64,000 nucleotides of DNA. Source: Methylosinus trichosporium OB3b. Its GTDB lineage: Bacteria > Pseudomonadota > Alphaproteobacteria > Rhizobiales > Beijerinckiaceae. The notes under the pieces were generated by a model, which saw nothing but the letters and a program-made list of their open reading frames with translations, was not told the DNA's origin and did not search any database. The stretch is from assembly GCF_002752655.1 (NCBI RefSeq), contig NZ_CP023737.1, positions 3,062,001 to 3,126,000 on the forward strand, in the 5' to 3' direction. The translations under genes were made by a program, and so were the position numbers. This document shows, in pieces, positions 8,701 through 17,200 of this stretch (position 1 is the first letter of the stretch; every line of letters begins with the position of its first letter).

Positions 8701-9324
8701 ATGGCTGATTCTGAAGATAGCACGACTCCGCCCGCCGTTAGCTGGCGAGCCATTTTGCGAGGAACCGGCGTCTTGCCGTCCGGGAAGACGACTGGAGGGG
8801 CGCCGTCCGACCCTGCGCTGCAGCTTTGGCGGAATTGGCAAGCCAATCACACTGAGGTCATCGCGCTGACGCGCCAGTGGCAGCGGATCGAGAAGAAGCT
8901 CATTCACTCGGTCGGCATCCCCGAGGTCGCGATCCGCATTTCGGGCGAGGAGGAGCCGAAAATCGCTCAATCGGTCGACGAGATCGAGGAGCTGGTCGCG
9001 AATGAGCCCGCGATCGAGAGAGAAGCGCTGCTCGCGGCATTCGACGAGCGGCAAAAGCGATGGGACGAGGCGGCGGCGACGCTCGGCTTCGACGCCGTCG
9101 ACGCCGAACTTCGAGCCGCTCTCGGCAAGGAGCGCGATTTTGTAGCGTCGGTCCCGAAGACGAAAGCCGCCAGCCTGCCGGGTGTCGCGGCCAAGCTCGC
9201 TATCCTCATTCAGCTCGGCGAGCCGAGCCCGACAGATGCCGAATTTCCCTGGCCCGAACTGCGCTCGGCGCTCGCAGATATCGCCCGGCTGGCGTCGCCG
9301 GAGGCGGCGGTCTCGCCGATGTGA
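8701..9324 (+). CDS. Uncharacterised 207-aa protein, copy 1
   Basis: Not assigned to a characterised family. The protein is acidic, predicted soluble and mostly helical, with an N-terminal SWRAILRGTG segment, a central LQLWRNWQANHTEVIALTRQW helix region and a C-terminal block AAKLAILIQLGEPS followed by EFPWPELRSALADIARLA. That C-terminal pattern recurs in short hypothetical proteins of Rhizobiales mobile DNA (from memory). A paralogue at 62236-62859 is about 84% identical by hand alignment, and a 3' fossil of a third lies at 56957-57011. It converges on the Xre gene with a 29-bp gap. Confidence 0.82.
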   Translation: MADSEDSTTPPAVSWRAILRGTGVLPSGKTTGGAPSDPALQLWRNWQANHTEVIALTRQWQRIEKKLIHSVGIPEVAIRISGEEEPKIAQSVDEIEELVANEPAIEREALLAAFDERQKRWDEAAATLGFDAVDAELRAALGKERDFVASVPKTKAASLPGVAAKLAILIQLGEPSPTDAEFPWPELRSALADIARLASPEAAVSPM

Positions 9325-9353
9325 TCCTCGCGCTCGGGTCCATGGTCGCTCGG

Positions 9354-9707
9354 CTATGGACCCGGCTTCTTCCGAATGTGCCGTCTTTGCGCCGGCCCCG
9401 CACTTTTGCGAGCCGGCTTCGCGCCTTTCTTGGGCTGCGCCTTCGTGCTCGCGCTTTCAGTCGATGTCGTGGACGACGATTTCGCTTCCGCAGTTTCGCT
9501 CGCAGGCCTCAGAAGCTCGAGCGCCGGGATTCCGAGAGCGTCGGCGAGGCGACCGACCACGTCGACTGTCGCCGAATAGACGCAGCGTTCGATCGAGCTG
9601 ATATAGGTGCGGTCGAGCTCCGCCCGATGGCCGAGCTCCTCCTGCGACAGGCGTTGTGCCCGTCGATATTTCCTCAGATTGCGCGCCAGCGTCTCTCGCA
9701 TTTTCAT
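9354..9707 (-). CDS. Xre-family transcriptional regulator, copy 1
   Basis: A 117-aa protein with an N-terminal Cro/CI helix-turn-helix (about residues 5-62; LSQEELGHRAELDRTYISSI) and a low-complexity Ser/Lys/Pro-rich tail ending in KKPGP. The HTH closely matches the copy at 56566, while the tails differ. It is divergent from the 99-aa gene at 9838, and the shared intergenic region contains a GAGTATACTC palindrome, the probable operator for autoregulation. Confidence 0.9.
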   Translation of the reverse strand: MKMRETLARNLRKYRRAQRLSQEELGHRAELDRTYISSIERCVYSATVDVVGRLADALGIPALELLRPASETAEAKSSSTTSTESASTKAQPKKGAKPARKSAGPAQRRHIRKKPGP

Positions 9708-9726
9708 GACGAGAACCAGCCAGCTT

Positions 9727-9757
9727 GAAGAGTATTTAGCTACGGAGTATACTCTAC
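9727..9757. promoter_or_regulatory. Probable Xre operator, copy 1
   Basis: A perfect 10-bp palindrome GAGTATACTC at 9745-9754 is preceded by a half-site GAAGAGTATTTA starting at 9727. The same arrangement, differing at two positions inside the block, occurs at 56515-56545 between the paralogous genes. It lies 20 bp upstream of the Xre start, so it could block transcription of both divergent genes. Binding is inferred from conservation and position. Confidence 0.7.
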
Positions 9758-9837
9758 AAATGGTAGCGTCCGGTTCGAGGAGGGGAAGCGCCGGCGCGGC
9801 AGAGGGGGCGAGTCCGTAAACGACCGAGAGTCCGAAT

Positions 9838-10137
9838 ATGCGTGAGAAGCATCTGGGTCACGCCGTCTCTTTGGCGACGATTTTGTTGAGCACGCGCGAG
9901 CAGTTCGCTCGCGCGCTGCGTGACGCAGCAATGGCGAGCATCAGAGCGAGATCGAGAGGCGCGGGTTTCGACCAGCCGATCATCTCCCGCTACTTCCTTG
10001 AGTCGCACGTCGACGACGCTCTCTATCTGATCGGCAGAGACGGGCTCGACGCGCTCGAGAGCAATGTCCGCTTCGCGGTCGACGAAATGATACGAGAGGC
10101 GTTGGAAAACATGAGAATGCGACGAACGGACAGTTAG
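9838..10137 (+). CDS. Uncharacterised 99-aa protein of the Xre module, copy 1
   Basis: Unknown function. The protein is predicted helical and soluble, beginning MREKHLGHAVSLATILLS and containing YFLESHVDDALYLIGRDGLD and FAVDEMIREALENM. An in-frame TAA shortly upstream supports this start. A paralogue lies at 56099-56401, also divergent from an Xre gene. The pairing of a small protein, an Xre regulator and a shared operator resembles toxin-antitoxin or phage-regulator loci, but no toxin fold is recognisable. Confidence 0.78.
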   Translation: MREKHLGHAVSLATILLSTREQFARALRDAAMASIRARSRGAGFDQPIISRYFLESHVDDALYLIGRDGLDALESNVRFAVDEMIREALENMRMRRTDS

Positions 10138-10265
10138 TCGATCGCGTTCTCGGTGCGCCGGCTGCGGCGACGCATTGCGCTTGCGCCATCGGGAGCTAAC
10201 GTTTCCTGATCAGCAGCACGATTGACGTTGATCAATTTCAAAAATTCGTTTTGGGAGCATCTATC

Positions 10266-10493
10266 GTGGAAAGAAGAATAACTCTCACTGACATAGACCG
10301 CCCAGGAGAGGCGCTCGAAGTCGATATCATCGCCGCCGACGAGGCGTCTTTGACGTTGGCGGTGCCGAACACATCCGTGCAATTTCGACTATTCCGTCAC
10401 AGCCGCCAGGCTCCCTACCAAGGATCGCTGGGCGGACGGAGCTTTTGCTTCATTCCGCGCGCTGTTGATACGAAAGCAGCAGCTCGCCAATAG
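10266..10493 (+). CDS. Small hypothetical protein, 75 aa
   Basis: The GTG at 10266 is preceded by GGGAGC about 8 bp upstream; a TTG at 10251 is also in frame. The N-terminal VERRITLTDIDRPGEALEVD and the strand-rich SLTLAVPNTSVQFRLFR look like a genuine small beta protein, and codon use fits its surroundings. I do not recognise the family. Its 3' end overlaps the TauD remnant on the other strand by about 44 bp, so the C-terminus may have been changed by the rearrangement that truncated that gene. Confidence 0.55.
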   Translation: MERRITLTDIDRPGEALEVDIIAADEASLTLAVPNTSVQFRLFRHSRQAPYQGSLGGRSFCFIPRAVDTKAAARQ

Positions 10494-10650
10494 TCCTGGT
10501 GAAGGCGTGTTGCTGCGCGTCATCGAGATGGAGCCCGTCGAGTACGACGACGCCGCGCTGCTCGAGAACGTCACGAATTCTCGCGGCATGGCGGCCGCTC
10601 AGCAGAGCGGCGACATCTCTCTCAATCTCGAGCCCTGAATTTCGTCGAAA
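10450..10650 (-). pseudogene. TauD/TfdA-type dioxygenase, N-terminal remnant
   Basis: About 60 codons resemble the N-terminus of alpha-ketoglutarate-dependent TauD/TfdA dioxygenases: GLEIERDVAALLSGRHAA, IRDVLEQRGVVVLDGL and QQHAFTRTIGEL. The families are about 270-300 aa; here the frame ends shortly after RTIGEL and all catalytic residues (HxD...H) are missing. The upstream end has no convincing start. It follows the siderophore reductase on the same strand and may be what is left of an additional iron-dependent oxygenase. Confidence 0.6.
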
Positions 10651-10688
10651 GCGAGTGCGGCGGGAGAGCTGCCGGGGGTAGGATCGCT

Positions 10689-11441
10689 TTAGTCGAGCCC
10701 CTTCTTTCCCGCCGCCCAATAGGCTTTCACGCTGGTCTGCGCCCTCGCGATGGCATGTTCCTCGAGGATGCCGCGGACCCGGCGGATCGAGGAGGCCTTA
10801 CCCGACAAGATGTAGGCATCAGGCGCCCAGTCGGAGATGATCGTCCGCAATTCGGCTGCGACGGCGTTCAGATGCGTTTCTCCGGCGGCGCGGGGAATGA
10901 AGGTGGCGCGCAGCGGGCTGCAACTCCGCCAGACCCGCTCCGACTCCGCCACCGAAGAGACCTCGAACAGCAAGATGGGGGCGCCCTCCGGGCCATAACT
11001 CGAGGCGAACGCCAGCGCCGAGCCGAAAGTGGTTTCATCGCCGAACAGGAGGCCCAGGTCGTCTCCGACGCGCTCGAGATCGAGCGAGCGCCGCGGCCCG
11101 AAGAACGCGCACGCCTCGCCCTCCTGCACCGTCGACGCCCAGGCCGAGCCGGGACCGTCGCCATGCGTGAAGACGAGAATCTGGGTCTGGCCCGCGACAC
11201 TGTCCCAGTTGATGGGCGTGTAGGTGCGGTTCGCGCCTCCGCCAACGCTGATCTGGATTTTCGCGCCGGGCGCCCAGGCGACAGATTTCAGCGCGTCGCC
11301 GACGAAAGTGATCCGCCGGAAATGCTCTGACAACGTCTCCACCTTCGAGACCGTCGCCTGCCGGAACAGCAGTCTCACCAGCAGCGCCGTCAGCCGGCCG
11401 GGCGCTTCCGAATCTGGCGTGGCGCTCAACGAATCCGTCAT
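10689..11441 (-). CDS. Siderophore-interacting FAD/NAD(P)H reductase
   Basis: A protein of 250 aa from the ATG at 11441. It has a ferredoxin-reductase-like FAD domain (FRRITFVGDAL, ANRTYTPINWDS, TQILVFTHGDGPGSAWAS) and a C-terminal SIP nucleotide-binding domain (DAYILSGKASSIRRVRGIL, then KAYWAAGKKG). Members of this family reduce ferric siderophores in the cytoplasm to free iron. It lies 289 bp downstream of piuC on the same strand, and a shared iron-island motif at 11513-11549 suggests its own promoter. Confidence 0.9.
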   Translation of the reverse strand: MTDSLSATPDSEAPGRLTALLVRLLFRQATVSKVETLSEHFRRITFVGDALKSVAWAPGAKIQISVGGGANRTYTPINWDSVAGQTQILVFTHGDGPGSAWASTVQEGEACAFFGPRRSLDLERVGDDLGLLFGDETTFGSALAFASSYGPEGAPILLFEVSSVAESERVWRSCSPLRATFIPRAAGETHLNAVAAELRTIISDWAPDAYILSGKASSIRRVRGILEEHAIARAQTSVKAYWAAGKKGLD

Positions 11442-11512
11442 ATCGACTCCTTGCCCGGGATTGACCTTGCAAATGCAGATCGAGTTCATAGCGGAGTTGC
11501 GTCATGGCGTCA

Positions 11513-11549
11513 TTGCGCAAGCATGCCTGGTTATATTTGAAACCGGCCA
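11513..11549. promoter_or_regulatory. Iron-island operator A upstream of the SIP gene
   Basis: TTGCGCAA at 11513-11520 is followed after exactly 22 bp by CCGGCCA, with a TATATT in between. The block is preceded by GGCGTCA. The same arrangement and spacing occurs at 18091 and 18227 and, weaker, at 19600. It is 72 bp upstream of the reductase start. The likely binder is one of the two AraC proteins in the island; this is inference from position. Confidence 0.65.
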
Positions 11550-11730
11550 TTGATCGGCCACGGACCCCGGCATGGAAATTCGCCGCGCAGCGCGCCGAGG
11601 CGACGCCGGCGGGGCGGCTGGTTCTCCTCTCCGCGCGAGGTACCAGAAGCTGCAGTGGAAGGGGCGCGGCGATCGAGGCCGGCGTTGCGACGCTCGCGTC
11701 GATCCTCACTGCGGACGAATGCGCGGCGGC

Positions 11731-12414
11731 TTACAGCTCCGCCCAATGCCGCAGGAGATTGTGATAGACGCTCGTCAGAGCGACGGTCGCATGCGCTTCT
11801 CCCTGCAGGAGATGGCGCATTTCCATGATGCCCCTGTCCAGATCGTAGAGGAGCGTCCGGCGTCCATCGTCCTTCACCATGGACTGGGTCCAGAAGAACG
11901 ACGACCAACGGCTGCCACGCGTGATCGCATTGACCCTGTGCAGACTGGTCGCCGGGTAGACGACCATGTGCCCCGCCGGCAGTTTGACCTCCTGACTGCC
12001 GTAGACATCCTCGATCACCAGCTCGCCGCCATCATAGTCCTCCGGCGGCGTCAGGAACAGCGTCGAGGAAATGTCGGCGCGCATGCGCATCCCGGCGCCC
12101 GGGATGGCGCGAATGGCGCCATCGACATGAACGTCGAACTTCATGCCCATGTCGTAGCGATTGAACAGCGGCGGCAGGACTCGCAGCGGCAGAGCCGCGC
12201 TGTTGAAGACGGAGTTGCGTCCGAGCGCGCGCAGGATCACCTCGCCGGCCTCTCGGGCGGCAGCGGAGTCTTCTGGAATTTGCAGATTCCATTTTGCCTG
12301 CGCTGCCTGCTGGCCCGCCGTAACCTTGCCGTCGATCCAAGTGGCGGCCTCGATCACGCCTCTCACCTTCGCAATTTCGTCGGCGGTGAGCACGTCGGGA
12401 ATCTGGATCAACAT
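11731..12414 (-). CDS. piuC: PiuC-type Fe(II)-dependent PKHD hydroxylase
   Basis: A protein of 227 aa from the ATG at 12414. The N-terminus MLIQIPDVLTADEIAKVRG and the 2-oxoglutarate/iron oxygenase core are characteristic of the PiuC/YbiX family: FDVHVDGAIR supplies the HxD pair, SLHRVNAITRGSRW the distal His and the 2-oxoglutarate-binding Arg. PiuC genes accompany TonB siderophore receptors and are iron regulated, but the substrate is not established. It lies 97 bp downstream of the TonB receptor. Confidence 0.92.
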   Translation of the reverse strand: MLIQIPDVLTADEIAKVRGVIEAATWIDGKVTAGQQAAQAKWNLQIPEDSAAAREAGEVILRALGRNSVFNSAALPLRVLPPLFNRYDMGMKFDVHVDGAIRAIPGAGMRMRADISSTLFLTPPEDYDGGELVIEDVYGSQEVKLPAGHMVVYPATSLHRVNAITRGSRWSSFFWTQSMVKDDGRRTLLYDLDRGIMEMRHLLQGEAHATVALTSVYHNLLRHWAEL

Positions 12415-12511
12415 ATGTTGCCTATCATGCTTGTTTCGCAGCCCCCGCCAAACGGCGGAGGCTGCGGCGCTCCGCTGTGACGAGCCCATAGGCCTCGACC
12501 CGCGCGCCGTA

Positions 12512-14806
12512 TCAGAACTTGACGCCGGCGGTGGCCGTGACCGCACGTCCCGAAACGGGAGTGGCGTAGCCGCTGCCGAATGCCGAGTTGTACGCGAGCT
12601 GGTTTGTGAGGTTGGTTACATTCACCGCGAAATGAAGTCGGTCGAAATCGTAGGATATCATCGCATCGACCGTGGTCACCGCAGGAATGCGCAGCCGGTT
12701 GGCGTTATCGACATAGTAGTCGGAACGATAGTTGAGGCCGCCGCCGACGAGAAGCCGACCGGGAAGATTTCGGGCTTCAGGAAGCCCGCGGATCAGGGGC
12801 GCGACGTCATAGCTCGTCCACAGAGAAGCGCCGTGCCGCGAGACATAGGGCATCCTGTTGCCGTCGGTGGGCGCCGGATTGAAGGCGTTGATCGAAGACG
12901 AACGAATCTTGCCGTCCAGATAGGTGTAGGACGCCTGCACGTTCCAGGCGTCCGTGACATTTCCCGTGAGCCCCGCCTCGATCCCCTGCACCCGCACCTT
13001 GTCGTCTGTGGTCGACTTTAGGCCTGACGTCGGATCTGTGTAGGTGGCGTTGTCCTTGTCGACGCGAAAGAGCGCCGCGGTCGCCCCGAGGCGGTCATCC
13101 AGCAAGCTCCATTTGCCGCCGATTTCGAGCGTGTCGTCAGATTCGGGCTGCAGATTCGCCAGCGTGCCGAACTGGGAAAGACCAAGAGGGGAACTGAGCG
13201 AGGTGATATTGTTGCCGCGGGGCGTGAACGACCGCGCGAAACTGAAATAATAAGTTTGCTGCGACGTCGGCTCCCAGATCAAGGAGGCCTTGGGGCTGGC
13301 GAACTCCGTGGTGGTTCGCACCGGCGTCCCGGCTGTCACGCCCTGGACGTGATAATGATCCCAGCGCACTCCGCCCAGAACGGATATTTGGGGAGTGATC
13401 CATATTCTGTCGCTGATGAAGGGGCCGACATCCCAGCTCCGCGTCGCGGCGCCCCGGCCAGCAGACACGACAACCGAAAATCCCGGCGAGTTCTGATAGA
13501 TCGGGGTCAGCAGCGTACCGGCGGGCTCCGGTCCGCTGGGCGCGTAGAAGTCAGTGCTCGCGCGCTGGACGTACACGTCGACGCCTGCGATGAGCTGGTG
13601 CCGGAAGCCTCCGGTATCGAACCGCAGGATCGCGGTGGTGACATTTTCGCCTCCGTAGCTGGTCTGCTTCGTGCCGGCGAACGGCCAGATCTCGTAGGCG
13701 GTGTCGAGGTTGCCTGCGAGCACGTCGACGGCGCAAGTGCTGGCTGCGGTAATCGGGAAATTGCCCTGTGAGCACTTGACGGGCGTCATCCTGAGATTGC
13801 GCGTGTAATTTCCAAAACGCGCATTGTTGGTGATGGTCAGCCAATTGCCGAATTCGCCCTTGTAGAGGACGCTCGCGACGTCGGCGTCCATCACGTCGTG
13901 ATCGCTCTGGCGACCGAAAAAATTGGAGCGCGGCACGCCATATTCCGTGACGGGCTCGCCGACCGCCGTCCCATTGCTCACTATGGGGACACCGAAATCA
14001 GGGCGGGCTGAGCTGTGCTGGTGAAAATAGTTTACGATGACGCTGTGCTCGGAGCCGAGCCCGAAGCCGAGCGAGCCGAGAACGCCCCAGCGGTTCGAAT
14101 ACACGTGGTCGCGATCGACGATATCCTGCTTGTTGCCCATGGCGACGATCCGCGCCGCCGTTGTTTCGTCGATCTGGCGATTGACGTCGAGCACGGCGCG
14201 ACCATAGGGGCCCGAGCCGCCGATCGCTTCGAACGAGTACTCGTTTCCAAGATGCGCTTTCTTGCTTTCGAGCGCGATCGCGCCGCCTGTCGTGCCATTG
14301 CCGAAGGTCTGTGAGGACGGTCCTTTGAGCACGGCGATGCTCTCGGTGGCGAAGCTGTCACGAATGTAGGAGCCGAAATCGCGCAGGCCGTCGACATAGA
14401 CATCGCCTGACGCGTCGAAGCCGCGGATACGGAATTGATCGCCGGTGATGCCGCCACCGCCTTCGCCTGTCGCGACTGTGACGCCGGGCACGTATTGAAG
14501 GATCTGGCTGACCGTCGTCGCCTGCTGTTCATGAATGACGGTCTGCGGGATGACCGTGATGGATTGTGGAATGCTCTGAACCGGTCCGGGAAGACGATCG
14601 ATTCCGGTGGAGGATCGCAGCGTGTTGGCGGAGGCCGAGCTGGCGTCGACGTCGATCGTCTGCGTCGGACTGGCGCCGATGTCGATCGTCGGCAACGCCT
14701 CCTGCGCCTCGGCCTCATCGGCGCGCAGCGCTGTGAATGCGAGCGCGACCCCCGCCGAGACCTTCATGCCGGAAGCAAGTTGTCGTAAAGTCTGTGCTTG
14801 CCTCAT
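12512..14806 (-). CDS. TonB-dependent siderophore receptor
   Basis: A protein of 764 aa with an N-terminal signal peptide (about residues 1-35, cleavage near ADEAEAQ), a plug domain (IPQSITVIPQTVI, QFRIRGFDASGDVYVDGLRD, VLKGPSSQTFGNGTTGG) and a 22-strand barrel ending in the terminal Phe of TAGVKF. The QFRIRGFD and VYVDGLRD motifs place it with ferrichrome/catecholate-type receptors; the ligand cannot be told. ATG 14806 overlaps the Sel1 stop (ATGA), so the receptor is probably coupled to that gene. Heads the uptake operon with piuC. Confidence 0.93.
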   Translation of the reverse strand: MRQAQTLRQLASGMKVSAGVALAFTALRADEAEAQEALPTIDIGASPTQTIDVDASSASANTLRSSTGIDRLPGPVQSIPQSITVIPQTVIHEQQATTVSQILQYVPGVTVATGEGGGGITGDQFRIRGFDASGDVYVDGLRDFGSYIRDSFATESIAVLKGPSSQTFGNGTTGGAIALESKKAHLGNEYSFEAIGGSGPYGRAVLDVNRQIDETTAARIVAMGNKQDIVDRDHVYSNRWGVLGSLGFGLGSEHSVIVNYFHQHSSARPDFGVPIVSNGTAVGEPVTEYGVPRSNFFGRQSDHDVMDADVASVLYKGEFGNWLTITNNARFGNYTRNLRMTPVKCSQGNFPITAASTCAVDVLAGNLDTAYEIWPFAGTKQTSYGGENVTTAILRFDTGGFRHQLIAGVDVYVQRASTDFYAPSGPEPAGTLLTPIYQNSPGFSVVVSAGRGAATRSWDVGPFISDRIWITPQISVLGGVRWDHYHVQGVTAGTPVRTTTEFASPKASLIWEPTSQQTYYFSFARSFTPRGNNITSLSSPLGLSQFGTLANLQPESDDTLEIGGKWSLLDDRLGATAALFRVDKDNATYTDPTSGLKSTTDDKVRVQGIEAGLTGNVTDAWNVQASYTYLDGKIRSSSINAFNPAPTDGNRMPYVSRHGASLWTSYDVAPLIRGLPEARNLPGRLLVGGGLNYRSDYYVDNANRLRIPAVTTVDAMISYDFDRLHFAVNVTNLTNQLAYNSAFGSGYATPVSGRAVTATAGVKF

Positions 14807-15816
14807 GTGTCGTCCCTTTCCCAAGTTCCCGAAAACGTCGAGCGCTGGTCGAACGAAGCGCCGCGCTCGAGCGTCGACGCCATCGACGCGCCGGCGGTCT
14901 GCGCAGGATTCGACCGAGCGCCTAGGTGGAGATGAAGACCGTCCGACGACCGGGCCGCCAGCGCTGCTCGGTAAGCCTCGATGTCGCGGGGATCGCCGGC
15001 TGCGGCACAGCGCGCGAGCGCGTCGAGGCCGAGGTTGCGGACGGCCGGCCGGCTTTGCGCCAGCAGCATGGGCGCCACGCGTCGACGAAAGCCGTTGTCG
15101 CTGACGGCGACGGCGCGCGTCAGCCATTCGAGCGCCTCGGCGTGCGCATTCTGCGACAATAGCATCGTCGCGAGATTGAATTGCGCCCAGTGATCGCCTT
15201 CCTCCGCCGCCTCGCGATAGAGACGGGCCGCGCCGGCGGGGTCGCGCTCGCCGATCCAGCCTTCTTCGAGGAAGCGGGCGAGTGAATTCTTGGCCTTCAG
15301 ATTGCCGGCGGCGACCGCACTGCGAAACAATTCATAACAGCGCATGCGGTCCTCGATAAGGCCCCGACGCATCAGGATCTGGGCGAGATTGACCTTCGCC
15401 CAAACATGTCCGCGCGCCGCTGCTCGTCGAAAGCAATCGGCCGCGCGGTCCTGGTCTGCAGGGACGCCCCAGCCATGCTCGTGGCAGCGGCCGAGCATGT
15501 TCAGCGCCTCGAGATCGCCTCGGTCCGCGGCGATCGAGAAAGCGCGGAATGCGGCGACCGGATCGCGGACGACGAGTTCGCCGTCGAGCAACAACTGCCC
15601 CCACACCGTCTGCGCCGCCGGGATGCCGTCGGCGGCTGCGATGCGAATTGCTCTCGAGGCTTCTCCGGGATCGTCGCCGAAACGGCGCTTCAGCTCGACG
15701 ACATTCGCGTAGCGTCGTCGAAACACGATCCGCGGCGGCGCGAATGCGGCCTCGGCCGCAGCGGTCTTGGGCCCGCGTCGCACTCCGAAAGCCTCTGCGA
15801 GAGCGATGCGCACCAT
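14803..15816 (-). CDS. Sel1-repeat protein co-transcribed with the receptor
   Basis: A protein of 337 aa from the ATG at 15816; longer in-frame starts exist but the upstream part looks non-coding. At least five Sel1-like repeats are seen, e.g. AQTVWGQLLLDGELVVRDPV, ALNMLGRCHEHGWGVPADQD, AKVNLAQILMRRGL, AKNSLARFLEEGWIGERD and AQFNLATMLLSQ. Such helical repeats bind partner proteins. Location directly before a TonB receptor is seen in other alphaproteobacterial PiuC islands (from memory); its role in uptake or sensing is unknown. Confidence 0.85.
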   Translation of the reverse strand: MVRIALAEAFGVRRGPKTAAAEAAFAPPRIVFRRRYANVVELKRRFGDDPGEASRAIRIAAADGIPAAQTVWGQLLLDGELVVRDPVAAFRAFSIAADRGDLEALNMLGRCHEHGWGVPADQDRAADCFRRAAARGHVWAKVNLAQILMRRGLIEDRMRCYELFRSAVAAGNLKAKNSLARFLEEGWIGERDPAGAARLYREAAEEGDHWAQFNLATMLLSQNAHAEALEWLTRAVAVSDNGFRRRVAPMLLAQSRPAVRNLGLDALARCAAAGDPRDIEAYRAALAARSSDGLHLHLGARSNPAQTAGASMASTLERGASFDQRSTFSGTWERDDT

Positions 15817-16393
15817 TTTTCCGAGGCGTTGAGGTAGCGATTCCGATGCCACTGAGCTTGTGCCGCCACAAAGTCTGCGAGCGAAGCGCCGAGCGCGGAT
15901 ACGGCGACAGCCGCGCGACATCAGCGATCCGATAGTCTCGACAGGTTTCCGAGCCGATCCCGTCAAGCTATCGGCGCGATGCTCACGCTGCATTGCACCG
16001 CAACGACAATTCATTTCGCAAAACGGACTCGGGAGAACATCGTCATTCGACCAACAGCGGTCTTCTGAGACGGCGCCGACACGGCGGCGCATCGGCTTCG
16101 AAATGGATCGGATGATGCAGCGCACCCAGCGTCGAGGGCCGCAGCTGATCGCGGGACCATTGGTTGGCGAGGCAGCGCCTCGTTCGAAAAGAGATGCGAT
16201 GACGTCGTCATTGACGACACGACGACCGGCCCGGCGTCGAGCGCGTCCGCCAATTTCCACTATCTGCTGTAGCGCTGCGTCGCAGTTTCGGCGGGCGGCG
16301 GCCGGCTTGTCGCCCTGTCGGCGCAAAGCATTCGCGGCGCGCCGAACAGGCGCACGCGCGCCGGATATCGCCGGATTCAGAGCGCCGCGATGA
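15817..16393. other. 577-bp region without a recognisable gene
   Basis: Upstream of the Sel1-TonB operon and downstream of an AraC gene. Frames on both strands are Arg/Ser-rich and match no family I know. Promoter elements for the operon should lie near 15830-16050; I see a CATTTCGCAAAACGG at about 16013-16027 that only loosely resembles the TTGCGCAA element and do not claim it. Confidence 0.5.
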
Positions 16394-17200
16394 TCAAGAC
16401 GTGTGCGCGACGGCTCCGTAGCCATCCGTGAGATAGCGCACCGGAGGCTTGCCGACGGTCTTCCGAAACATCGCCGTAAAGCCGCTGGCGCTCTCATAGC
16501 CGAGCTCGAAGGCGACGGTGTCGACCGTCTGCCCGGCGCGCAGCCGACGCAGACCAATGAGGACATGCAGTTGACGGCGCCAGCGACCGAAGCTCATGCC
16601 CGTCTCCCGATGCAGCAGCCGGCAAAGCGTCCGTTCCCCGACTCCGACGCGAGACGCCCATTGCGTCGCTGTCGCCTTGTCGGAAGGATTCGAGACGAGA
16701 GCCTCGGCGATGCGCCGGAGCCGCGGGTCGACCGGCATCGGCAAGCTCACATAATCGGTCGGAGCTGTCGTCAACTCGTCGATGATCACCTCCGCCAGCC
16801 GTCTTTCGACGCCGCTGTCCTTCAGCGCCAGCGACTGCCGAGCGGCATGGCGGAGCAATTCCTCGAACAGAGCGCAGACATCGACGCTGCAGCAGGCGCT
16901 CGGCATCTTCTGCGCCCACTCGCGCTCCACGAACAGACAATAGCATTCGGCGCCGCCACTGCCGCCGCCCGAATGGGACACGCCTGCCGGAATCCAGAGC
17001 GCGCTATGCGCCGGAATCACAAAAACGCCGCTACCGGTTTCGCAGGTGACGACACCGCGCGCCGCATAGACCAGCTGACCTTTGCGATGCTCGTGAACCG
17101 GTCGACTCCAGCTCGCCGCCGGCGCTTCAAATCCTGCGACGATAATCGGACCGGCGATCGGGTCGGGATCGAAATCGCTCGTGCAGTCGACCAGCGGCAC
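16394..17200 (-). CDS. AraC-family regulator, iron island, copy 1
   Basis: A protein of 268 aa with an N-terminal cupin sensor (HEHRKGQLVYAARGVV, HSALWIPAGVSHSG) and a C-terminal double helix-turn-helix (ATQWASRVGVGERTLCRLL, then TVAFELGYESASGFTAMFRK). It is clearly paralogous to the AraC protein at 18291. It lies upstream of the Sel1-TonB-PiuC operon on the same strand, so it is a candidate activator of iron genes. The inducer is unknown; the conserved HEHRKGQL suggests a metal or small-molecule cupin site. Confidence 0.9.
   Translation of the reverse strand: MPLVDCTSDFDPDPIAGPIIVAGFEAPAASWSRPVHEHRKGQLVYAARGVVTCETGSGVFVIPAHSALWIPAGVSHSGGGSGGAECYCLFVEREWAQKMPSACCSVDVCALFEELLRHAARQSLALKDSGVERRLAEVIIDELTTAPTDYVSLPMPVDPRLRRIAEALVSNPSDKATATQWASRVGVGERTLCRLLHRETGMSFGRWRRQLHVLIGLRRLRAGQTVDTVAFELGYESASGFTAMFRKTVGKPPVRYLTDGYGAVAHTS

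Noticed and set aside
15817..16566. An extended Sel1 protein of 587 codons
   Set aside because: The upstream frame has no repeats and an Arg/Ser-rich composition; the repeat protein begins naturally at 15816.
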